From Cylicocyclus nassatus (lineage: Eukaryota; Nematoda; Chromadorea; Rhabditida; Strongylidae), in contig CATQJL010000316.1 in assembly GCA_958299035.1 (NCBI GenBank), positions 38,924,025 through 38,988,024 of the forward strand: 64,000 bases of DNA. The letters run 5' to 3'. Made by a program: the position numbers and the translations under genes. Below are positions 37,001 through 47,800 of the stretch, piece by piece. The first letter of the stretch is position 1. Each line of letters opens with the position of its first letter. The notes below the pieces were generated by a model. The model was given only the letters and a program-made list of their open reading frames with translations. It was not told where the DNA came from and ran no database searches.

Positions 37001-39982
37001 TGAAACGGCAGCTTTTTCCACATGGACACCATATGTTTCAAGTTTCTACCGTAATCCTACAATATTGAAGAGAGTTGGGTGATTCGTTCTATAATGCAAA
37101 TCTAAGTTGAAGCCAGCTCTACAAAACGGTACCTGAAGTAAGGCAAAAGACTTCTAGGGAAGAGAGATATTAACGATCAAACGTTCGATACATTTTTTTG
37201 GGACACCCTGTATTTCTGTACGAATGTAATCATGAACAGAATTAGTGAGCAAACAAAAGATGATAAAATCAAAAAGGCCTTGTTTCTCAATTTTGCTTCG
37301 TATATTTATATAACCTATCTAATGAAGATTTCAAGAGATTAGATCCTCGGCTTTGTTTCTATATTTTTTGTGAAAGACTATTTGACTTGATTTAATATAA
37401 GAAAGGAAAAACGAAGGAAGGAGAAAGAAGCAAAATGCTTTAGCTTTTCTCGACTTTACTAGCAAACGAACTTTGTATTCATTTCAAGTCCCACGTTTAC
37501 ATAAAAACCTTTTCGCTAGAAGATTGAGACACGTGTCCGAACTTACGGTCACACTGATAGTGCCTATTAATGATTTCAACATCAAGAAAGGATGGTCCGT
37601 CGAGTGCTCCCATGGTACCCTGCATATTTGGGTCTATAGTGACGAGACCGGGAAGATATGGATCCGGTGCAAATCTGAAATCGTTATCGTCTGTAGATTT
37701 TTCATTCACTCAAAGTTCTTCTCACTCTGTTGGGGTGTAATGCATGATGCTGCCAACATCGTAAGGAAGCCCATAGGTGCTCAAAAACCTTTCAGGAATC
37801 TAAAACAACATTTCTCAGCTGGATACCATGCATGGATAGGCAATACCTTGACGAAATTACGCAAATAATTCCTTGGGACGTTTTCCTGGATGAAAGCTAT
37901 GTAATCATCGCGATCATACCGTTGTTGATGGTGGAAGAGACCAAGCGCGTGTCCGATTTCGTGTGTAGTTACGCCGAACTGAAAAACTATGACTATCAAC
38001 ACTCTTCTCAAGTTCTAAAAAATGCTAAAAACTTGCGTGGTAGCATCCTCTTCCAATATTCACAGGTTGCTCCGGTTGCTCAGTGTCTCTGCCTACCGAG
38101 GAAAAACACCCTTCATTTTCTCCTAAATCTCTGCTTGTTTAAAATTGTGCCAAGAAGCAAAGAGAATTACCTGTGAACAAGATATACTGAGTCTCATTGT
38201 CCCGTTCCCGAAAAGTCACACAAGTGTTCGATTGCCAAAATGCGATTGCATTTTTCAAGCTGGTGATTGCGAGGGGTGCTAAAATTTGGTGTAGTTCAAA
38301 ATCTTTGAAAAATTCATGCTTACAGAGCTCCGTGTCGAAAGCATAAGGTACTCCATCGGTCCAAATCGTATCTGGGTAGAAAATGTCTTTATATGCCCAG
38401 CGCTTCGTACGCACATGACTGTCCGTAGAGGATTCCAAACCCAGGCTTCGACGTAATGCTGCGCTCAAAATCATGTCGCCTCGAAGATACACAGATCTGA
38501 ATGTAACTTTAGAGTTCATTTGTCATTTTTTGTGAGTAAATCATAGCTCATAAAAATGGGGTGCATGATCGCAACAATATGTGATTCAGATTTTTTGAGC
38601 ACGAGTTTTACATAGTATCTATCTCAATCTTGCATTTCCTCTGGTTAGTTTGAAATTATAACATTAGTAAAAAAAATTTTCTAAAGTCCCCTATGTATTT
38701 TCCAGTTCACAATATCTAGTTTCCCATTATTAGGAAACTGACAGGAGAGGATGCCATTACAAAAGTTTTCAAAATGTGCTCTCAAAGAAGGTTTAGTCGG
38801 GAATGCATGCCATCTTATCCCATCTATCAGGTTCAAAATTCGAAAGTTAGACTGCGAACTTATCGCTTCAAAAGTACTAGAGGTTCATGAAATATTTTAA
38901 AGAGTCAGCTGTAAAATTTGGTGCATTCTCTTCTTCTGAACAGATTTTTCACTTTGTGGGCGCCGTCAATCGCTTTTCAAATTCATCAGAAAGCACGAGC
39001 AATAATGGGATTTTTTATGAGTATAATTCAAGCGCGTGCCACTTCGGCCCTCTTAAAGGCAGTGAACAGGCAGAATGGACCCCTGTCAGATTTTGGTAGT
39101 TTCGGGTAGTAGACCCCCCAAGTACATCATAGCCCCAAGCCCACCAATTCATGCGCTAAGTCTTGAAAAAAGCGCTTCAAAACTCCACCAGCCCCGCCCA
39201 CTTCCATTGAGTGAGCGTTATTGGTGGAGTTTTGAAGCGCTTTTTCAAGACTTAGCGCATGAATTGGAAGGTGGGCTTGGGGCTATGATGTACTTGGGGG
39301 GTCTACTACCCGAAACTACCAAAATCTGACCGGGGTCCATTATGCCTGTCCACTGCCTTTAACTTGTCGGATTAATTCACATTCAAGAATAGAACAAAGG
39401 CGTTTCTTAATGAAGAGGACAATTGAACATACAAAATTACCGAAGGAGAGTTAATTGGAAAACAGCCAGAACTCCTAATCATCCACATAATAAAGGCATG
39501 AGGGAAATAAATTATTATTGCGTGTTCAAACCGGAAATTTCACGAAAAGAAAAAGCTCTAAACTGTTATTTCTGAGTTCTGAGAATGAAACGAACTATCG
39601 AAGTCAATCTTACCGTAATTTTCCGTTCAGTCTGATTAGACGTGGGACAACATCTTGCACAGTGGACCCCTGAAGTGAATGAACTTAGACTGAAAATTAT
39701 GTATTTTTTTTTTGAACTTACATTATTTGAATCGGTAGTAGTAGTTTCGTCTTCACTGTCAATATCCCGACTATCAGGAGACGGTTCAGATTTGTAAAGA
39801 GCGTTGTCCTGAATAATTTGAAAATTTTGTGCTGCACCATGTTTCAGGGGAATCTAAAACTTAAAAAAGCCAAGGCATTTCACCTGCTCATATTTGCTTG
39901 AAACATCCTTGATTTTTCCCACTGTTTGCTTGGAATAGCAGAAGACGAAACCTAGAAGAAGCAAATGTCGGGAACACAGCAT
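34096..39982 (-). CDS. secreted astacin-EGF-CUB metalloprotease, paralog 2 (NAS family), 552 aa
   Basis: A secreted astacin-family zinc protease of 16 exons (minus strand, 5' to 3'): 39982-39884, 39808-39722, 39669-39614, 38496-38324, 38278-38171, 38092-38037, 37978-37847, 37799-37726, 37674-37547, 36151-36073, 36016-35857, 35791-35670, 35129-35017, 34887-34801, 34744-34641, 34176-34096 (TGA). The frame is kept throughout. All introns are GT-AG except intron 6, which begins GCAAGT. The start MLCSRHLLLLGFVFCYS looks like a signal peptide. The propeptide carries YLRGDM (about 84-89) and a basic site VRTKR before Trp114. The zinc motif HEIGHALGLFHHQQR has His199, His203, His209 and Glu200; the Met-turn is SIMHY (Met256, Tyr258). 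EGF (CLNGGYVDPLNC, CPTGFAGDFC), CUB and a tail ending EDFSIYS follow. Exons 5-10 and 12-14 have exactly the lengths found in paralog 1, so the two arose by tandem duplication. Substrate and expression cannot be read from the sequence. Confidence 0.9.
35143..35617. mobile_element. mariner-like MITE in intron 12 of astacin paralog 2
   Basis: It starts TTAGGTTGGAAAAAAAGG after a TA and ends CTTTACAACCTAA. The right-hand TA has become CA. Internal blocks (CTTGTAGTATACAATG, GCGGAGTTTGCCATTTT, ATGCGGAAGCAAGTGA) match the copy at 46076-46573 in order. Confidence 0.85.
36530..37210. mobile_element. CAGGGTGTCCC MITE in intron 9 of astacin paralog 2
   Basis: The left end CAGGGTGTCCCAAAAAAATG and the right end TTTTTTTGGGACACCCTG are perfect inverted repeats flanked by TA. 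The arms stay similar for over 150 bp, with ATCGTTAATATCTCTCTTC and GTAGAGCTGGCTTCAA mirrored on the right. It is a family relative of the outermost element at 54499-57911. Confidence 0.92.
39053..39362. mobile_element. TTAA foldback MITE in intron 3 of astacin paralog 2
   Basis: It is bounded by TTAAAGGCAGTG and CACTGCCTTTAA. The arms pair over about 130 bp (TTGGTAGTTTCGGGTAGTAG, AGTACATCATAGCCCCAAGC, TGAAAAAAGCGCTTCAAAAC and their complements). It is a strong hairpin former. Its termini match those of elements at 60917-61330 and 32250-32670. Confidence 0.9.
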
Positions 39983-40010
39983 CACAGAGCATAAAATCTT
40001 TCCGCATGCT

Positions 40011-40018
40011 CTTTATAT
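40011..40018 (-). promoter_or_regulatory. TATA-like box upstream of astacin paralog 2
   Basis: The minus strand reads ATATAAAGAG about 30 nt upstream of the start codon at 39982. No trans-splice acceptor with a good pyrimidine tract is obvious in between. This is a weak call based on spacing alone. Confidence 0.3.
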
Positions 40019-40392
40019 GTGTCTGATGAAAAGTAAGCATTGGTACAGCAAAAGCGTAAACAGTGTTATTCGCACAATGCTTTTGAGGGTACCGTGCCAA
40101 TGCACAGCTTTTGTTGGGGAAGACACGAATGAAGTTTTTGGCATACATAAACTTTCTACGTCATCAGACTTTGCACAGATGTCATGGTAAGCAATAGTCA
40201 TATCTAGGTCTGGATGATAACCTCCTTTATTACTTATTCCATACTTGAACAGTAAAGCACTCAAACCCTCATTTTCGTAAAAGTCTTTTGCTGACAATAA
40301 TCGCATAGCATTTATTTATTATTCATTCCATACGCACAAGACGTACCACTTATGTAACAAAGAAAACGGACATACCCAGGACCTGAACAGTA

Positions 40393-40709
40393 TTAACACA
40401 TTGACAAACGCTTGACACACATGGTGTGTCAAGCCATGAATACCGCGTGGGACGCTTGACACACCATGTGTGTCAAGACTTGAATTTGTTAAAATGACTA
40501 CCATCCTGGAATAAACTCACCCCACGAGCTTCCTTTTGCGCTGAATCTAGGGATGACCTCTACCTTTTTTGCCAGCCTTTCAGATTTACTTAGGCGTACT
40601 GTAGATGGCAGTATGCGTGATTATAGTTGAAAAATGTGGGCTGGTCCGTAAAAGGCCTTGGTCCCAGAAGGCAGACAACTAAAAATCTGCATGGTCGTCA
40701 ATGTGTTAA
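40393..40709. mobile_element. TTAA-bounded MITE, copy 2
   Basis: It is bounded by TTAACACATTGACAAACG and GGTCGTCAATGTGTTAA, as in the copy at 12330-12583. Near the left end are two palindromic words, TGACACACATGGTGTGTCA and TGACACACCATGTGTGTCA, separated by about 24 bp; copy 1 retains one and part of the other. Confidence 0.8.
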
Positions 40710-43700
40710 ACAAAACAACCAGAAAGCATCCATCACAGCTCTAGTCTAGCTTCCAAAGTGTAGGATTCAACCCTTCCAATTTTTTTAGAAAGCCTTCGAG
40801 CAGCATTCGCAAAACCTATCAAAAAAAAAACTCTTGCAAAGTTTATAATTTTCGAAATCGCGAAATTTATAATTACTCAAAGATGGAAGTAGGTATTGCT
40901 TTGAAAACCCTTAGATCTTCTTCGCATATTATCATAACATCAGCTCTCACATTTATCAATTCAATTGTCATGTAGTTGAACTGCCATGAATTCGTATGCT
41001 ATTTATCGTTGTATATGGGCTTTTTGTGACATCATTGTGACATCTTCTGCATTAGAGCTTTGTAAAACTTCTTATTTAGCTTAATTTATGGATGTTTCGT
41101 TCATCCATTTTGATACCCGCAAACCCCTCATCTCATTGGCTTTATCCAATTCCATCTTGTAAACGACTGAATGTTTTAGTCATCACTTATCAGTTTCACT
41201 GGGAGTGAGCAACAATCTAGAGACACCCACTTGTGGCAATGTTTTATACCTTATGTTTGAGGCAGCTGTTTTAAGAAAATTTCATCTCTAATGCGATACT
41301 GTTAGTATCATAAGTGATTTTCTTGCGTTTTCTAAGGCATATCAAATTTCAATAAATTTTTTGGTGTAAGGAGATTTCAGGCCTAAAATCTCCAAGTGGC
41401 CGAGGTACGTTCTCACCCTAGAAATATGTTCTTGCGAGGAAATCTCCACAATTCGCCCTTCAGGTCAAGTTTTTTAATTGGTAGCGGAATAAGGGTGTAA
41501 TAGGCTAGCATATGCATAAGTTCAGTTTCATGAAGAAAACGTCTTGCTAGTAAAATTTATTGTCAAACATTAATTTTCAGTATAGATATTTTACAAGCAA
41601 TAACTTTCTGTGAATAGAAGTAATCGACGACTTCAAAGTTGGAGGTGCTAGCGTAAAGCAAGGGCTAGCACAGACCATCCACCAATTTTTTGCGGCGCTC
41701 ACGGCAACTGTAAAATTTTCGTAATTTATAAATAGGCATGCACACATGCGCTGAAGCGAGATCAAAAAGTGGCCTTTTTTGTTCGGTCAAAAAATCTTTC
41801 GGCAACGCAGACCCTATGGGCTCTTTTATGGTGCAAAATAATCTGCGAAAAAATCTCTATTTATCCATTGTTACCTATCAATTCTCATAAGGGAGCACCG
41901 CCATGTCAAATAAGAAAGGTTTGAAGAAAAAAGCTGTGTTTTTGAGTTCTTGCTTCTTCCTTAACACGGATTTCCACAGGTTTCAATATGTATCTGATAG
42001 CCAAGGAATTGCTCAACAAACAGAATCTAAGATCCTGGGAAAAAGCTGACATTGAAAGAAGTTATGACAATTTGAAGTCAAAAATTTCAAATCGGACAGA
42101 ACTTATGCAACAACCTAATATTATTTACACTCACTATTCATTTTAGCCCCAAAAGGCAGGATAAATCATACTCAAGCGCTTCGCGAACAGCCAAAAAATT
42201 ACTTACGAATAGAAATCAGATAACTTGCACACCTTCCTAAGTCAGAGCGTATCAACACACTCCATGCAAAACTTGCGATATTTTCGTATACTTCGACGGT
42301 TTCTAGGGATTCATGGAGAACCCTGAAAATAGCTGCCTTGTTAGCAATCTTTGTTAAGCTTATAAGAAGTGAAGACCACCTCGAAGAGGAAACACTTCAA
42401 GGCAAACTGGCAAGGAACCAGATCTCTCAAGTCCAGGGATATAAACTTCTCTCTAGTGCTACCTTCCCCTCTTGATGGACGACTTTACATAAGGAAAGCT
42501 TGAAACAAGTTTAAATCGGCGTCACATGGGATCTAGAGATTTTCACTGTCGAACAAAAATTGTTTCAAGCTTCTCTCAAGTAAAGTCGTAGCAAATGCTT
42601 CGAGTCTATTCCTACATTCTTTTTTCTTCGCAGCTCTGTTGCCAGCTGAGCGTTGGCTGCTTTCTGAGAAGGGCAGGAGTGTAATGAATGCATAGCCCTC
42701 GCATATTAAGATTATGAGCTCTTACTTATTTACCAGATGTTAGGTACGGCGAGTTTAACAGCAACCGCTATAGCTTGTGTCCTTTCGACGACTGGAATTT
42801 CTTAATATCGTTATTTTCGAGATCGTTTTGAATGATGAAGTTTCGCAAACAGATTTTCAAAGCGAGCTTATAAAAATATGGTTCTCGTGCTTTATGGTCA
42901 GAGATAACCAGTTTCGATCAAAAGTGATGCACTGAATTTTATCAAACTGATAGTTCACCCACTGATAAGCGAATTTCGACATGTTCTTGTTTACTGACTC
43001 ATTTCTGAGCAGTCTAAGTGCTGCCACAAATCATTTTGTTTGCTTTCCTGTGTAATATGTGCTATTATAAGTGCTTTTTGCAATAAACACATATGATAAG
43101 GCATCTATTCTTAGCTATGCACTAAACCGCAACTATTCCGATGTGTGCTGAGGTGACAGAAAACTTGCACTTTTATTTTCGCAGCTCCTTGATCATTCCG
43201 CCCTTGCCACGATAGCTAGGAGATCGAAGCGTTAATTGATAACAGAGCGATTGATCGAGACCCCGTTCATTCTTGATTCCTGTCCCCGAGTGACCTCATT
43301 CTTGCCTCTCACATTCCGAGGGAAGACCATGACCAGTTTGAGTGGACTGCCCTTTGTACAGAGAATTTGTATGTCGCAAGATTAGGTCAACTTCTTTTCC
43401 AAACACAAGTGGACGCTTTTTTTCTGTTGGCTTTCTTCCAACCTATGCAAGCACGACTTGTTTGTTTTTCCACCACATTGAGCAAATCCTTGTGATTCAC
43501 ACAATCGATTCGTATTTTCTCAGATTCCCGCTCATAGTCAAAAAAGCTGCTTTTCATCATTTCAGCTGTTGCAATTTTTGGACAATCCCAACAATTTATG
43601 GACGACGTATAACTGTTCTTATGCCGCTCAGGGACTAATCGCGAGCTTTTTGTTTGGGAAGAAAACACGAATTCTCTGTTTGTAAATGCAAGCGATCTTA

Positions 43701-44851
43701 TCTTGCCGCAATAAGTGTTGAGCAGCTTTACTGATTATTTTCTTTCTGTACAAGCAAAAATAAAGTATGATTATTTTTAAGGCCGTCCGGCTAAGCTGAA
43801 TCAAACATTTCTGGGTGAGCTTACTATACTTGTTTGGACAATTTCGAGATTAAACTCCAATTGCAACTCAAACTCTTCCGGAAGCTCATTTTATAAAATA
43901 TTCCAGCACTTCTTCCAAGGAGAACTGTCTTAAAAATAGCAATCATTACACTTAATCGCATGTCTATTTCACTCCTTTCGTCATGTATTCTCCTCGTAGG
44001 CAAGCAGCATAGGATTTCAGTGTTATACCCATCTACTGTCGATGAAACACTCCATTTTTAGTTGTTGAACTATTCTTAGGATTACTCCATCAACACATCA
44101 ACTAATTGCCAGAAACAAAGGGAACTGTGCCGTATAGACTGCCTACTTTGTTGCTGTTGTAGAGAGAGGCAATGAGTCGAAAACTTGAAGCTGACAACCT
44201 TTTTGCCAAAAAGTAAAGGTTGAGAAGAATCAGAGCATGAGAACAAAAATTAGCTTGTTTTCACAGAAAAATCAGCTCTCACAAGTTTGATATCATTATC
44301 TCTACCGTTTTGAAGACGGTATTTCAAAGTTCATTTTGTCTTTACCAGGAAATTTGAACGAAAGCAGTCGCTCATGTTTCAGATACTTTCTGTTTTCGAT
44401 ATAATCCTGGTTGCGCAGCGCAGTGCATTCGGCTAAAAGTTGTTGTCCACCTCGTGACCATTGCGCTGAATCATCTCAGCACAGCTGACGCACCTTCTTC
44501 TCACAGCCGTCTAACCTTTCTCCACCGGAAAAATCCCCTGAACTTTTCGAAAATCTTTTTTCAATTCTCATAAAAACTAGTTAGAAGCGTATTCCCGTCC
44601 CCTGTCAGGTTTCGTGTGTCGCAAGAGGCGTCATGTGTCAGAAGTAAGATTACTCTTATTGTGTCAACTTCGCGGAACTCAATGAGCACTTTGTCAATCC
44701 GTTTGCATTTTTCTGCTAGTTGGTTTTCTCATGATTGACTACTGCTCGTTCCACTTCCCGTGTCTCGTTGTGAGATCGCATTCTCACGTACTACTTCAGC
44801 AGAACAGACACTTCTGGTTTGCTACTATACTATTCCGCGCACGAGATCGTA
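40710..44851. other. gene-free; solitary mariner-type end
   Basis: Near 42050-42118 the sequence ends GCAACAACCTAA followed by TA, and its reverse complement begins TTAGGTTGTTGCATAAG. That is a mariner-like terminus without a visible partner. The remainder is AT-rich DNA. Open frames of about 95 aa on both strands at 43342-43668 are mutual shadows without family likeness. The last few hundred bases must contain the promoter of the CCDC50-like gene, but I see no defining element. Confidence 0.4.
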
Positions 44852-47800
44852 ATGGAGGCCAAGAAGTCTGTGGCTGAGGGTATGTGTTTTTCACCATTTT
44901 ATGCAAATAGTACTATAATCCAGACTTTCTCAAACTCTCAACGATCTTAGATTTAGCCATCGACTCATGCTTATTTCAAGATTAACAAGTTAATTTTTTT
45001 TTCCATAAAATTAATAAACGGATAATTTTTCATACATATCAGTTATTATTATCACGATCTCCACATCAAAACGTTGTTCATTTTTGAACCGCATTTTTCT
45101 TATGTACTGACAGCTGAGTATTTTCAAAGCGTTCAGAGCTTAACAGGCACTGAATCTCACTTTCCGCCTCTGAATCTTGATCGAAGTCTGCTCTAAAAGT
45201 AACACTGTGTGAGGTATGACTAACGTTTATCAAACCCATTTCTTCCTATCTTTGCATGCCACTGCTAATACCTTTTTCCTTTCATCTTGTCGTTTGTCTC
45301 AATCACCATTTTTGCTAATTCATCAGAAATGAACAACGAAATTTCTTACATTAGCATCGTGAACATAGTTTTGATAAATGATATGGACTTGCAGCGTCGC
45401 TTTTTGACCAATGGCAAATTTATTGCCTTTTACCCGTTATCTACGTCGGCCGTTCTTTCCAGAACAGGTGACGCTAATACTGATCTTTCTATTTTTTCAA
45501 GTTCTGCTTCGTTGAGTTGAGTCTGGAAGTGGCACAGGTGTGGGTAAAATGCGATATTACCACTGGTTAATCAGTTAAATCTTCGGTGCTTTCTTTCAAA
45601 GTAAGGATTATGTAAATGAAAGAATAAAGGAGAGGACAGTAATCCCGGAGATCTTCATTCTAGCTATCAGCATGGCAGATATTATAGAAAGACTTAAAAG
45701 GCTCACATTATCTTCCAATTTGCGAATATACTTCTTTCTAAAAGCATTTGCCTAGATATTTATCAAGTTGGCACATAAATTTGCAACTTATTTGGTAACT
45801 TTTCTGTTTTTGATTGTAACGCATTCACTTGAGAGCATAATGTAGATAAGGTAGTAGGCTAAAATATGCGCAAATATGGAGAAAATTCACTCATTTTTCG
45901 GAAGCTGGCGAAATCAAAAATTTCAAGAGTCGGTTTCTAGAGTCCAAAATAAAGCCGTTCTTAGTCTGAATCAAACACATCGAGCGAAACTGTACCCAAA
46001 TTGCTGATAGAGGAAACTCTAATCATCTACACAGTTTCGACTTGATTTGTTTGATTCAGACTGAGAACAGCTTTATTAGGTTGTCACGAAATTAATGTCG
46101 TTTTTTTCGGATTTTTTCAGGTAAAATTGATATAACTCGAGAACTAGGATATATCCGAGGCCAAAACTTTATGCTTAAAGTTGAGAAGCTTTGTAGTATA
46201 CAATAACATGTGTGGGAGGGTCCCATTACTACTGGGAGCGGAGTTTGCCATTTTTCATTTTTTGATTTTTTCTTAGTTTCTAAACATGGAAAAAATATAG
46301 CAAGCGCACCTATGGGTAAGTGCTTGTGTCTATTACATGCGGGAGCAAGTGAGAGGTTCGCAAGATTTTTTAGGGCGAAAATCCAGTTTTTGGCATCACG
46401 AGCTGCTCATATGTTTTGGCTCTGAACTTTGCGTAAACAACAGCTTATGCCAATGCTCGGATGTCATCTTGTAGAGCTTCCTTTGCCCTATCGAATGGCT
46501 CCCCTCATATATTTTTTAGGAATTGTCTCATGGCTTTGCTATGAAAAACGACATTATTTTCTTGACAACCTAATATTTTTGGTTATCCTACACTGGAATT
46601 TCGGATCTTACCATCTTTTGAAGAATGCGTAGACTTCTCCAGTTGGAAACCAATAATAATTGTTTGCGTAGGTTTGTAGCCTACTATCCAATCTCCATTA
46701 TGTCCAAAAATGAATGCGTCATATTCAAAAAGAGAAAAGTTAATAAATAAGTTGCAAAACTTGTGTGCCAACTTATTATGCCTCAGAGTATACAAAATTG
46801 AACTGCAGGTGGGTAGAAGCTCGATTTTTCTTCAATACATAGTAGTCCAATTATCCGTCACAAGGTCTTTGGAAGATTTTTTTTGTAGTACCCGGTTTTT
46901 CAACAGCGAAGTGATAACGTAATCAATCTTCTGCAGAGCTTTTGCACTTTGCAATGGGAAACTACTGAAAAACGCAGTTTTCTCATAAAGGCCCCTTGCT
47001 TGCTGACTCTCTTGCCTACAAACTTACAAAGTTCAAGGTTCATCGGAGTTACCTATGAGTAATCTCCGCTTCGAAAATATTTATCTAAGCTGGTCCTTCC
47101 GTTGGGCTTAAATCAACGATTGCGAACACGAACACAAAGTGGTGTACAACTCAAGCATAAACAAATGGAGAAACCATAGATCAAAATCATCATTCTCATT
47201 TCACTGACATGAAATTCTATGTTTAGTGGCAGCACATTTGCGTGAGATCGAAGACTACAATCTCGCATTTCGTCTACAAGAAGAGGAATATATGAGGTAT
47301 GATCAAAGATGCATTCGTTTTACAACTGTTAGAAATCTCCCAGAAAATCGTTCGACCGTTCGCCATCTAGCACATTCACGACAATACGACCCACCGGTGG
47401 GTCGTAAGTTTGAAAGAGCGAAAAATGCCCTGGTCGACATGGCAGTCGGAAAATCGGCTTTGTCGTGGATGTGTTAAGCACCATCAGGGGAATGTGATTC
47501 AGGAAAGAGCAGGAAGGTGGGGGGGGGAGGAGAAGGGGAGGAAAGAGTCGCACATCATCCTTCAAACACTATGTGCTTATGATTCGAAGACTTTTTTGTT
47601 TCCGAGCTTTTTCCATTGTTTCTCCCTCATAACAAAGCAGCCGAAGTTATGACTGTGTGTGTTTCGCCAAGAAAAAAAGGCCGGCTACGAATTCTTCACA
47701 AAATTGTTCACGCTGCGTCTCTTTCTGGCATAGTCCTCTTTCTCCCTGGCCACCACTTTTTTCCAATTCCTTTATTTGGCAAGTGCCATTGTAAGAAATG

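Larger units (their letters stand above)
45763..46776. mobile_element. mariner-like element in CCDC50 intron 1, interrupted by other MITEs
   Basis: The left end TCAAGTTGGCACATAAATTT follows TA and the right end GTGCCAACTTAT precedes TA. Inner arm words pair as well (TGACGCATTC on the reverse of the right arm against TAACGCATTC on the left; GGTAGTAGGCTA against GATAGTAGGCTA). Two further elements sit inside at 45952-46073 and 46076-46573. Confidence 0.8.

Noticed and set aside
37473..38176. Plus-strand frames of 131 and 114 aa
   Set aside because: They are antisense shadows of exons 6-9 of astacin paralog 2.
40013..40306. 97-aa minus-strand frame starting MRLLSAKDFYENEG
   Set aside because: It overlaps the presumed promoter of astacin paralog 2 and has no family likeness. 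It might be an unrelated short gene, but nothing supports it.
43342..43668. Pair of frames of about 95 aa on opposite strands
   Set aside because: Mutual shadows with no domain likeness and no splice context.
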